Part shown: one piece after another, positions 1-6,233 of the stretch
Numbering within the stretch: position 1 is the stretch's first letter
Layout: each line of letters begins with the position of its first letter
The notes under the pieces: model-generated
Told to the model about the DNA's origin: nothing
The model's input: only the letters and a program-made list of their open reading frames with translations
Database searches by the model: none
Program-made: the position numbers and the translations under genes
DNA from: RGIG4608 sp045125655
Lineage (GTDB): Bacteria; Bacillota; Clostridia; Oscillospirales; CAG-272
Length of the DNA: 6,416 nt
Direction: 5' to 3'
Assembly: GCA_045125655.1 (NCBI GenBank)
Contig: JBGVNP010000093.1
Span: 1 to 6,416, forward strand

Positions 1-96
1 GCGCGCCGGGGTTCCCCGAAACGAGCGAAGCCGAGTTTTGGGGGTTCGCGGACACTTTTCCCAAAAAGTGGCATCCTCTTTTCTTAAACTAACTTT
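1..96 (+). repeat. Left copy of a ~97-bp intergenic direct repeat
   Basis: This stretch matches 6305-6401 in the same orientation, with three substitutions (at 31, 71 and 77) and one missing A in the A-run at 63-67. It contains two internal hairpins. The first is CCCCGAAAC (14-22) with GTTTTGGGG (35-43), 9 pairs including one G.T, around a 12-nt loop. The second is CACTTTT (53-59) with AAAAGTG (64-70) around a 4-nt loop. It ends in TTAAACTAACTTT. No reading frame in it resembles a protein. Because it starts at base 1, its true left boundary may lie outside the window. Similarity to the other copy is seen directly. That it is a dispersed multicopy element in this genome is inferred. Confidence 0.9.
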
Positions 97-129
97 TTAA
101 ACTCACCGCTAAATCCCAATTTATCCAAA

Positions 130-157
130 CAATAAAAGGGAGACTTAAGTCTCCCTT
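130..157 (-). terminator. Intrinsic terminator of pepD
   Basis: A perfect 22-nt palindrome, AAGGGAGACTT/AAGTCTCCCTT (136-157), begins 9 bases beyond the pepD stop. Read on the minus strand, the GC-containing stem is followed by TTTTATTG, the U-tract expected of a Rho-independent terminator. Loop geometry allows about 9 pairs closing on TTAA. It probably ends the pepD transcript. Confidence 0.85.
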
Positions 158-166
158 GAATTTATC

Positions 167-1609
167 TTATTTATCCGTCAATACCGCTTTAAGCACTTTG
201 AAGAGTCTTTCACAGCTTTCAAGCTGGAGTGCTTCGTCGGGTGTGTGGATATTTCTCATATTCGGTCCTACAGAGATAATATCCATATCCGGTATGCGGC
301 TCTTGATTATTCCGCATTCAAGTCCTGCGTGGATCACAACAGTTTGAACGTCCCTATCTATTACTTCCTTGCACTTTTTAATATAGGCATCACGAAGCTC
401 GCTTTCGGGAAGAAAATCCCATCCGGGATATCTGCCTGTATGACGAACACCTGCATTTAGCTTTTCTACCTGCTCATTTACCTCTGCAATGGAAAGGTCG
501 ATCTGCTCCTCCTTTGAGGAACGAGATGAATAGGTAACGTATGCGCGCTCGGTATTGATTTCAATCACACCGAGGTTTCTTGAAAATTCAACGAGTCCTT
601 CAAGATGCGCGCTCATACTGAGCACTCCCACCTTCAACGCGCAAAGCATATCGAGAATATCTTTGCTCTCGGCTATGGTTTCGATATTTTCAATATCATT
701 TTCAACCGAAACGGATATTTTGAGTCCTGCATCGGCTTCGCAAAGTGTTCCTCTGATTTCCTCATCAAGCTTTTCGATTATTGAAAGTGCCTCTGCAGAA
801 TTTTCAACAACAAATTTCGCCTCGCACATACGGGGGATAGCATTGTCCTTTTCGCCACCAACAAGTGAAACGAGTGCAAGCTCCTGCTCCTTTGCGATCT
901 CGCGCAAAATATTGGCCGTCATAATGATCGCATTTGCGCGTCCGCAGTTGATCTCCACTCCACTATGACCTCCAAAAAGTCCGTCAACGGAGAGAGTAAT
1001 AACGTCTCCGCTTGACTGCTCGCAAGTGGGTGTAAAGTCAATTTTACTTCTCACTCCGCCTGCGCATCCCGCGCAAACCTCGCCCTCACTCTCGGAGTCG
1101 AGATTTATCATTTTTCTTGCCGTGACCACGGAATAGTCAAAGCCCTCTGCTCCGCCAAGTCCCGTTTCCTCTTCAACTGTGAAAAGGCATTCAAGTGTTG
1201 GATGATTTTCAAGCTCACCGTCAAGAAGCGCAAGCATAAATGCAACTGCGATTCCGTCATCTCCGCCAAGCGTTGTGCCGCGTGCTCTGAGCCAGCCGTC
1301 CTCAACGTAGAGATCAAGTCCGTCACGCTCAAAATCGTGCGCGGATTCACTCACCTTTGCACATACCATATCGGTATGTCCCTGCAAAAGATAGGCGGGT
1401 TCATTTTCATAGCCGACAGTTGCTTCTTTTCTGATAAAAACGTTATTTTTTGCATCTCTTATGCAAAAAAGTCCGCGTTCGTTTGCAAATTCTTCAATAT
1501 AGCGCGCTACCGCCTCCTCATTTCCCGATCCGTGTGGAATTGAGCAAAGCTTTTCAAAATAGCCAAGCGCCTTTGAGGGCTCAAAGCCCTTTGTGATAAT
1601 CTGTTTCAT
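167..1609 (-). CDS. pepD: Aminoacyl-histidine dipeptidase (PepD, peptidase family M20)
   Basis: A 480-residue cytosolic metallopeptidase that cleaves Xaa-His dipeptides such as carnosine-like substrates and other unspecific dipeptides, releasing amino acids. Both metal-site halves are visible. HTDMV has H78 and catalytic D80. TLGGDDG has bridging D117. VEEETG has general base E147 and ligand E148. INLDSE has D171, and NIHTPDE has H455. The spacing matches characterised PepD enzymes (ligands His80, Asp119, Glu150, Asp173, His461). GGHSG (213-217) opens the lid/dimerisation domain inserted between the catalytic halves, and HAGLECGI (427-434) is a PepD-type C-terminal motif. Length is normal for the family and nothing is truncated. 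The start is supported by AGAGAGG (1616-1622) six bases upstream of the ATG. The gene follows the mreB terminator by a few bases, so it needs read-through or its own promoter, and I see no clear promoter. Exact dipeptide preference is not readable. Confidence 0.95.
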   Translation of the reverse strand: MKQIITKGFEPSKALGYFEKLCSIPHGSGNEEAVARYIEEFANERGLFCIRDAKNNVFIRKEATVGYENEPAYLLQGHTDMVCAKVSESAHDFERDGLDLYVEDGWLRARGTTLGGDDGIAVAFMLALLDGELENHPTLECLFTVEEETGLGGAEGFDYSVVTARKMINLDSESEGEVCAGCAGGVRSKIDFTPTCEQSSGDVITLSVDGLFGGHSGVEINCGRANAIIMTANILREIAKEQELALVSLVGGEKDNAIPRMCEAKFVVENSAEALSIIEKLDEEIRGTLCEADAGLKISVSVENDIENIETIAESKDILDMLCALKVGVLSMSAHLEGLVEFSRNLGVIEINTERAYVTYSSRSSKEEQIDLSIAEVNEQVEKLNAGVRHTGRYPGWDFLPESELRDAYIKKCKEVIDRDVQTVVIHAGLECGIIKSRIPDMDIISVGPNMRNIHTPDEALQLESCERLFKVLKAVLTDK

Positions 1610-1621
1610 ATATTACCTCTC

Positions 1622-1654
1622 TTTAAAAATCACGAATAGGGATCTTCGTGATTT
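1622..1654 (-). terminator. Intrinsic terminator between mreB and pepD
   Basis: On the minus strand, AAATCACGAA (1645-1654) pairs perfectly with TTCGTGATTT (1627-1636) around an 8-nt loop. The stem is followed by TTTTT overlapping its end, then AAAG. It begins 4 bases after the mreB TAA stop and ends just before the pepD ribosome binding site. The stem is AT-rich, so termination may be partial, which would let some mreB transcript read into pepD. Confidence 0.7.
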
Positions 1655-1658
1655 AAAT

Positions 1659-2696
1659 TTAATTATTTCCAAAGCTACCGAGGAAGCCAAGCACTCCACC
1701 CTCAAGATCCTCGAGGGATTTGCCCGTGCCGAGCACCACGCAGGATATTGGATCCTTTGCAACGCGAGTGCGAATTCCCGTGGTCTTTTCAATCAGCTTA
1801 TCAAGTCCTGTAAGCTTTGATCCGCCGCCCGTCAAGACGATGCCGTTCTTATAAATATCGCCAAGCAACTCCGGGGGAGTTCTTTCAATAACAAGACAAA
1901 TCGTGTCTATAATAGCCGTAAGCGGCTCAATAAGTGCATCAAGCGTTTCGTTGGCATAGAAGGTGATGACCTTGGGAAGTCCTTTTACAAGACATCTGCC
2001 CTTAACCTTCATCTCACTTGGTTTATTAACGGCAATATTCTCAGCTACTCTGCCAACCTTGATCTTAATCTCCTCTGCAGTACGTTCGCCAATAAGCACC
2101 TGATGGCGCTTTCTTATATATGCCATTATCGCCTCGTCAAGCTCGTTGCCCGCAACTCTTATCGACTCGGAAACCACCACTCCACCGTAGGAAATCACAG
2201 CAATATCCGTAGTTCCGCCACCTATATCGACAACAAGGTGTCCCTCGGGGGCATTTATGTCTATTCCCGCTCCGATAGCCGCCGCAACGGGTTCTTCAAT
2301 AAGAATCGTCTGTCGTGCGCCCGCTTGATTAGTAGCGTTGATAACGGTCATTTCCTCTGCCTCGCTTATTCCCGATGGCACACATATCATTACGCGCGGA
2401 CGTATAAGCGTTGGACCGCAGGCATGCTCTATAAAATATTGGAGCATCTTAAGAGTAACGCTATACTGGCTGATAACTCCATCCTTCAAGGGACGAATGA
2501 TTGAGATATTTTCGGGTGTTCTGCCAAGCATCTGCTGTGCTTCCTTGCCGATACGAACTATTTTATTCGTATTATTATCAATGGCAACCACGCTCGGCTC
2601 TCTTAATACTATACCCTTATCCTTTACGTAAACAAGAACGGATGAAGTGCCAAGATCGATGCCAACATCGGTAGTTAACATGCTTTTATCTATCAT
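1659..2696 (-). CDS. mreB: Rod shape-determining protein MreB (actin-like ATPase)
   Basis: A 345-residue bacterial actin that polymerises on the inner face of the membrane and positions the elongasome for peptidoglycan synthesis. Actin-fold signatures occur in order, numbered from the chosen start: phosphate-1 loop IDLGTSS (13-19), EEPVAAAIGAG (134-144), phosphate-2 loop DIGGGTTD (157-164), and adenosine motif LTGGGSKLTGLD (288-299). Length is typical. An upstream in-frame ATG at 2717 would add seven residues, but those codons contain the ribosome binding site AAAGGAGG (2704-2711). Its GGAGG ends seven bases before the ATG at 2696, so that start is preferred. The gene has its own promoter and is not linked here to mreC/mreD, so it may be an Mbl/MreBH-type paralogue rather than the mreBCD copy. 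The sequence does not let me separate these paralogues. Confidence 0.96.
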   Translation of the reverse strand: MIDKSMLTTDVGIDLGTSSVLVYVKDKGIVLREPSVVAIDNNTNKIVRIGKEAQQMLGRTPENISIIRPLKDGVISQYSVTLKMLQYFIEHACGPTLIRPRVMICVPSGISEAEEMTVINATNQAGARQTILIEEPVAAAIGAGIDINAPEGHLVVDIGGGTTDIAVISYGGVVVSESIRVAGNELDEAIMAYIRKRHQVLIGERTAEEIKIKVGRVAENIAVNKPSEMKVKGRCLVKGLPKVITFYANETLDALIEPLTAIIDTICLVIERTPPELLGDIYKNGIVLTGGGSKLTGLDKLIEKTTGIRTRVAKDPISCVVLGTGKSLEDLEGGVLGFLGSFGNN

Positions 2697-2703
2697 ATCC
2701 ATT

Positions 2704-2711
2704 CCTCCTTT
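2704..2711 (-). promoter_or_regulatory. Ribosome binding site that fixes the mreB start
   Basis: AAAGGAGG on the minus strand is a near-perfect complement of the 16S 3' end. It lies inside the first codons of the longer possible reading frame (ATG at 2717). It is only one base from the GGA ATG start at 2702, but an ideal seven bases from the ATG at 2696, which I therefore take as the real start. Confidence 0.85.
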
Positions 2712-2735
2712 ACGCATAATATCTCAGTTTACTAT

Positions 2736-2764
2736 ATTGTAACACAAACGCTGAAACAAATCAA
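2736..2764 (-). promoter_or_regulatory. Sigma-A-type promoter of mreB
   Basis: On the minus strand, TTGATT (2759-2764, 4 of 6 to the -35 consensus) and TACAAT (2736-2741, 5 of 6 to the -10 consensus) are separated by exactly 17 bases. Transcription would start near 2729, giving a leader of about 30 bases to the mreB ATG. The -35 box falls in the loop of the hairpin at the comF stop, so the promoter overlaps the end of the upstream gene's message. Inferred from consensus only. Confidence 0.65.
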
Positions 2765-2778
2765 TCGTTTCAGCGTTT
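2746..2778 (-). terminator. 12-bp hairpin over the comF stop codon (possible weak terminator)
   Basis: AAACGCTGAAAC (2746-2757) and GTTTCAGCGTTT (2767-2778) are perfect inverted repeats around a 9-base loop. On the minus strand the comF TGA lies in the first arm. The sequence after the second arm is TTTGTGTT counting the last stem bases, a poor U-tract, so termination of recD2-comF would be incomplete. On the plus strand the same hairpin is followed by a much better T-rich run (2778-2795), but no plus-strand gene enters it. Since the mreB -35 box sits in the loop, it could also be a protein-binding site. Confidence 0.5.
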
Positions 2779-3540
2779 ATTTTTATAATTTTTTTCTTTT
2801 TCGGTAAACCCTATGCACACGCCTATTACGTCATACGCGCCGAGCGAATAGACCATTCTTGCACCAGTTGCCATTGACGAGCCCGTGGTAACTATATCAT
2901 CGACGATTATCACGGTTTTATCCTTTATTTTATCCTCAACACTTTTTGGAGTATATGCGGAACGCATATTCAATCTTCTTTCATACTGATTGAGATTTTT
3001 CTGCTCCTTGACAAGAATATTTCGGTCAAAGCAATCCACAAGCTCGATTCCCGTTATATACGAGAGTGAGCGCGCAAGTGAATATCCTTGGTCAAAGCCG
3101 TGCTCAACCTTATTCTTAAATGCGCGTGGCAGAAAGGTGATAACACAGTCATCGGGCAGAAGAGAGGATGCTCTCATCTCCGTTATCAACAGTTCTCTTA
3201 GCTGCTCGGCAACGAAGTCAAAGTATATCTCATTATCGTTACGCTTGACCGAATAGACAAAGCTTCTTATCGGGAAGGAATCGTCGTGCGGACGGTATGA
3301 AATTAGCTTTAAGAGTGCGCTACACTGCGCTTTTTGAAGATTTTGTGGCATACAACGGCAAAATCTCATTTCAAGTCCGCAGAAGGCACATTCCCTTTTC
3401 TTCTCGTTTTCATAATGGATTCGACAGCTCGGACACAGTGCATCAGTTGCCCTTGTATCAAGCTCAACGTCAAGAAGCTCGTCACAATTTGAGCATTTTG
3501 GCGGAAACAAAAGATTTTTCAATAGATACTTGACGTTCAT
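2770..3540 (-). CDS. comF: ComF family protein (zinc-finger phosphoribosyltransferase-like)
   Basis: A 256-residue cytosolic protein of the ComFC/GntX family. In transformable bacteria ComFC supports inward transport or processing of single-stranded DNA; in other species its role is unproven. The N-terminus carries paired cysteines (C16/C19, C36/C39, C51/C54, C61/C63) expected to bind zinc. The C-terminal half is a type I phosphoribosyltransferase fold with the PRPP-binding signature VIIVDDIVTTGSS (210-222, acidic pair D214-D215). Upstream lie the family motifs HGFDQGYSLAR (147-157) and a QKNLNQYERRLN segment (180-191). Length is within the family range. The ATG overlaps the recD2 stop as ATGA, and GAGG (3548-3551) is seven bases upstream, inside recD2, so translation is probably coupled. 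No comFA helicase is adjacent; recD2 takes that neighbouring position. Natural competence cannot be concluded. Confidence 0.92.
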   Translation of the reverse strand: MNVKYLLKNLLFPPKCSNCDELLDVELDTRATDALCPSCRIHYENEKKRECAFCGLEMRFCRCMPQNLQKAQCSALLKLISYRPHDDSFPIRSFVYSVKRNDNEIYFDFVAEQLRELLITEMRASSLLPDDCVITFLPRAFKNKVEHGFDQGYSLARSLSYITGIELVDCFDRNILVKEQKNLNQYERRLNMRSAYTPKSVEDKIKDKTVIIVDDIVTTGSSMATGARMVYSLGAYDVIGVCIGFTEKEKNYKNKR

Positions 3541-5768
3541 TTGTCCACCTCAAAAAGTCTTGCAAGCGAGGTGTAGCGTAGGGATTGCTTATCGTTATCC
3601 ACCATTTTTTGTACGACCTCCCTCTCACCGACTATGATGACCATATTCTGCGCTCTCGTGACCGCAGTATATAGCATATTTCTCGTGAGAAGCATTTCGG
3701 GGGCGCGATATGCGGGGATTATAACTATAGGATATTCGCTACCCTGACTTTTGTGCACTGTGATTGCATAGGCGTGCTCAAGCTCCTCAAGGTATGAAAA
3801 GTCGTATTTAACGCTCTTATCGTCAAAAACAATTTCCATAAACTGTTCCTTGAAATCTATATCGTATATGACACCTATGTCACCGTTAAACACGCCGTTT
3901 CCAAGCGTGCCGTCGTCCTTTTTCCACTCAAAATCGTAGTTATTCTTTATCTGCATGACTCGATCTCCCTGACGGAAAACGGTCTGCTTATATTTATATT
4001 CCTTTTTGCCGAACATTTCGGGATTCAGCATACCCTGCAGAAGAACATTAAGATTTTCTGTACCCGCCTCTCCCTTTCTTGACGGCGAGATGACCTGGAT
4101 ATTTGCCGTTGCCCGTGCTCCGTATGCCTTTGGCAAACGGTTTTTGCACAAATCGGCAACGGTGTTCGCAATATCAACGTTATTAGCTCTCGGCAGGAAG
4201 AAAAAGTCCTTATTCTTAACGGAAAGATCGGGCATTTCTCCTCTGTTTATCGCGTGTGCATTGGTTACGATCAAGCTCTCGCTAGCTTGACGGAAGATCT
4301 CATTAAGGCGAATGGTTGAAAACCTTGTGCCGTCAATAAGATCGCGCAAAACGTTACCCGCGCCAACGCTTGGAAGCTGATCGCTATCACCAATAATAAT
4401 CAATCTTGCGCCCGGCTTTATCGCCTTAAGGAGCGAATACATCAGGTGCTGATCTATCATTGACGCTTCATCGACGATTATTACCTCCTCGTCGAGAAGA
4501 TTATTTTCATTACGGTTAAACGTTCCGTAAACGCTTTCCGAAAAATCCATTTCGAGAAGACGGTGGATTGTTTTTGCCTCACGGCTCGTTGCCTCACTCA
4601 TTCTGTTTGCCGCGCGTCCCGTAGGTGCGGCAAGTGCTACCTCAAAGCCCATACTGTCAAATATCTCGATGAGCGCGCGTACAACTGTCGTTTTACCCGT
4701 TCCGGGACCACCCGTGAGTATCATTACACCGCTTTCAAGTGATGAGGAGATCGCCTTCTTCTGCAAGGGTGCGTATTCCATTCCGCTTCTCTTTTCTTCT
4801 CGCGAGATAAACGCTTGCATATCGCGAACGTCAACGGATGCGCACACCTTATCAAGCAGATCAAGCTTTCGAGCTATATATTTTTCCTCATCATAGCTAT
4901 CTTTTTCGTATATATATTCCACTCCGTCATATTTTACAGAGCACAATTTATTATTCTTTTTAAGCTCGGCAATGGCAAGCTCCACAGCATCCTCACCCAC
5001 GCTCAAAAGCTTTGCCGCAGAGGAGATAAGCAGCTCCTTGGGCAAGCAAACATGTCCGTTTTGAGTGATTCTATATCTCATCATATAGAGCACGCCCGAG
5101 CACACTCTTTCAATGCCATCAGCACCAAATCCGAGTGAGCGCGCCATACTGTCCGCCTTTTCAAAGCCGATGCCGTCTATCTCCTCGCAGAGAATATATG
5201 GATTTTCCTTTGCTCTATCAACAGAGGACGATCCCCATCTTTTATATATCTTCATTGTGAGAGCCGCGCCGAAATATTCACGGAAGAATATCATCGTGCT
5301 TCTCATTCCCGAGCTTTTTTGAAACTCTTCGCCGATTGAGCGCGCTTTTTTGGGTGTAATTCCCGATATCTCTCCAAGCCATTCGGGATGGTTTTCTATT
5401 ACGTCAAAGGTATCCTCACCATATACCTCGACTATCTTTTGCGCGGTCTTTGGTCCTATTCCCTTTATTGCACCCGAAGCAAGATAGCGCAGGATTGCCG
5501 CCTTATTTGTGGGCATTACCTTTTCATAAGAGGAAACGGAAAACTGTCTTCCGTATTTGGGATTATGAACCCATTTGCCGTAAACCTTGAGGGTTTCGCC
5601 CTCTCCTATATAGGGCATAATACCGACCGCCGTTACAAGCTCGTTTTTGTCGGTAATAAGCTCAAGAATGGTGTATCCGTTATCTTCGTTGGAATATATT
5701 ATTCCTTCAACCGAGCCCTCGACTGTGCAAACGTCATCTTCTTCAATTATTTCATAATTCTTTGCCAT
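3537..5768 (-). CDS. recD2: SF1B family 5'-3' DNA helicase RecD2 (YrrC-like)
   Basis: A 743-residue ATP-dependent helicase of the RecD2 class, which acts without RecBC. In Bacillus relatives it is linked to mismatch repair and replication-fork maintenance. Domains in order: N-terminal OB-like region (about 13-85, EGSVEGIIYSNEDNGYTIL); tandem helix-hairpin-helix segments (IKGIGPKTA at 101-109, ISGITPKKA at 134-142, and IDGIGFEKA at 197-205); a Q-motif glutamine (Q336); Walker A GGPGTGKT (353-360); Walker B IVDEAS (431-436); motif III IIGDSDQLPSVGAG (458-471); motif VI region VHKSQGSEYP (671-680); and YTAVTRAQ (700-707). All ATPase motifs are intact and the length is normal. The start follows an A7G8 ribosome binding tract by six bases. 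It is the first gene of a recD2-comF unit and a terminator lies just upstream. I cannot find a convincing promoter. Confidence 0.96.
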   Translation of the reverse strand: MAKNYEIIEEDDVCTVEGSVEGIIYSNEDNGYTILELITDKNELVTAVGIMPYIGEGETLKVYGKWVHNPKYGRQFSVSSYEKVMPTNKAAILRYLASGAIKGIGPKTAQKIVEVYGEDTFDVIENHPEWLGEISGITPKKARSIGEEFQKSSGMRSTMIFFREYFGAALTMKIYKRWGSSSVDRAKENPYILCEEIDGIGFEKADSMARSLGFGADGIERVCSGVLYMMRYRITQNGHVCLPKELLISSAAKLLSVGEDAVELAIAELKKNNKLCSVKYDGVEYIYEKDSYDEEKYIARKLDLLDKVCASVDVRDMQAFISREEKRSGMEYAPLQKKAISSSLESGVMILTGGPGTGKTTVVRALIEIFDSMGFEVALAAPTGRAANRMSEATSREAKTIHRLLEMDFSESVYGTFNRNENNLLDEEVIIVDEASMIDQHLMYSLLKAIKPGARLIIIGDSDQLPSVGAGNVLRDLIDGTRFSTIRLNEIFRQASESLIVTNAHAINRGEMPDLSVKNKDFFFLPRANNVDIANTVADLCKNRLPKAYGARATANIQVISPSRKGEAGTENLNVLLQGMLNPEMFGKKEYKYKQTVFRQGDRVMQIKNNYDFEWKKDDGTLGNGVFNGDIGVIYDIDFKEQFMEIVFDDKSVKYDFSYLEELEHAYAITVHKSQGSEYPIVIIPAYRAPEMLLTRNMLYTAVTRAQNMVIIVGEREVVQKMVDNDKQSLRYTSLARLFEVDK

Positions 5769-5774
5769 CGGTAT

Positions 5775-5789
5775 CCCCCCCCTTTTTTT
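5775..5789 (-). promoter_or_regulatory. Homopolymeric A7G8 ribosome binding tract of recD2
   Basis: On the minus strand seven A are followed by eight G, then ATACCG and the ATG at 5768. Five or more of the Gs can pair with the anti-Shine-Dalgarno CCUCC through one G.U wobble. The run is the only ribosome binding candidate for this start. Two adjoining mononucleotide runs are prone to slippage, and length changes would alter the spacing to the start codon without touching the protein. Confidence 0.7.
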
Positions 5790-5800
5790 CTAAAAATATT

Positions 5801-5835
5801 TTTCAAAAAGACCTCAAATCTATATTTGAGGTCTT
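5801..5835 (-). terminator. Strong intrinsic terminator upstream of recD2
   Basis: AAGACCTCAAAT (5808-5819) and ATTTGAGGTCTT (5824-5835) form a perfect 12-bp stem with a 4-base loop. On the minus strand it is followed by a T-run (TCTTTTTG, then more A/T-rich sequence). It would stop any minus-strand transcript arriving from the non-coding region at 5836-6416. On the plus strand the stem is followed by ATGCTTGT, so it is not a good plus-strand terminator. Only about 30 bases remain between it and the recD2 ribosome binding site, so the recD2 promoter must overlap it, or it acts as an attenuator. Confidence 0.75.
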
Positions 5836-5889
5836 ATGCTTGTAATTTTTCAAATTTTGATTTGGCGCGAAGTTAGTTTACTACGAACC

Positions 5890-5952
5890 GCTCAAGCCGC
5901 TTGGGCTTCCGCTTTTGAAAAAGCGGAGCAAAACAACCGCTTTGGTTTGAGC
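5890..5952 (+). other. Nested hairpin with long closing stem
   Basis: The outer stem is GCTCAAGCC (5890-5898) with GGTTTGAGC (5944-5952), nine pairs including one G.T. Inside it, CCGCTTTT (5909-5916) pairs with AAAAGCGG (5919-5926), extended by GCT (5905-5907) with AGC (5927-5929) across a bulged T. Shorter competing pairs exist (AAGCC with GGCTT at 5894-5908; AACC with GGTT at 5935-5947), so alternative folds are possible. Confidence 0.55.
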
Positions 5953-5961
5953 TGATTTCGC

Positions 5962-6095
5962 GTAAATTTTCGATAATTCACAAGCGAATTATCGGTACGC
6001 TCACTAAAATCCTTTTACGAAAACAAGTTTTCGCCAAGGATTTCACTGACCGCACTACGAAAATCACTCCTACGGAGCAATTTTCTAAAATTTAC
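5962..6095 (+). other. Cloverleaf-like four-way inverted-repeat structure
   Basis: A closing stem, GTAAATTTT (5962-5970) with AAAATTTAC (6087-6095), encloses three hairpins. Arm I is CGATAATTC (5971-5979) with GAATTATCG (5986-5994), directly stacked on the closing stem. Arm II is AAATCCTT (6007-6014) with AAGGATTT (6036-6043), capped by CGAAAAC (6018-6024) with GTTTTCG (6027-6033). Arm III is GAAAAT (6059-6064) with ATTTTC (6080-6085), capped by CTCC (6067-6070) with GGAG (6074-6077). All listed pairs are Watson-Crick. It is not a tRNA: there is no anticodon arm geometry or T-loop. The pairing is seen in the sequence; function as RNA or as extruded DNA is unknown. Confidence 0.6.
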
Positions 6096-6161
6096 TTACT
6101 ATGTGCCATATAACAAAGTCTGTGCTAACAACGAAACAGTTAGTTGAAGTAGCAAATTGCA

Positions 6162-6197
6162 GTTTTTCGAGGCGCCTGTTAAAATGCCGAGAAAAAC
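6162..6197 (+). other. Hairpin with a tandem G.A internal loop
   Basis: GTTTTTC (6162-6168) pairs with GAAAAAC (6191-6197), and GGC (6171-6173) with GCC (6186-6188). Between them GA faces GA, the arrangement of tandem sheared G.A pairs that stabilises RNA helices. The apical loop is 12 bases. On the minus strand the same position would be a TC/TC mismatch. Confidence 0.45.
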
Positions 6198-6202
6198 GTT
6201 AT

Positions 6203-6233
6203 GTGTTGTGGGATACAAAGTATCACACAACAC
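6203..6233 (+). other. 13-pair hairpin with one internal mismatch
   Basis: GTGTTGTG (6203-6210) pairs with CACAACAC (6226-6233), and GATAC (6212-6216) with GTATC (6220-6224). A single G/A mismatch (6211/6225) lies between them, and the loop is AAA. No T-tract follows on either strand (GATTTGC on plus, ATAACG on minus), so it is not a typical intrinsic terminator. Confidence 0.6.

Noticed and set aside
1571..1590. Overlapping short hairpins near the pepD start (CTTTGAG/CTCAAAG and AGGGCT/AGCCCT)
   Set aside because: They fall within codons of a normal protein segment, have loops of two to three bases and lack supporting context. They are probably coincidental.
2697..2717. Longer MreB N-terminus starting at the ATG at 2717
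   Set aside because: The extra codons contain the AAAGGAGG ribosome binding site for the start at 2696, and they have no match to the usual MreB N-terminus.
5790..5831. A recD2 promoter such as TTGAGG-17-TTTAGA or ATTACA-16-TATAGA on the minus strand
   Set aside because: The matches are only 3-4 of 6 per box and lie inside the terminator hairpin and A/T-rich tail, where chance matches are common.
5962..6095. A tRNA or tRNA-like gene, suggested by the cloverleaf shape
   Set aside because: The fold is 134 bases, has no T-loop GTTCRA, no anticodon arm of 5 pairs with a 7-base loop, and no acceptor-stem features.
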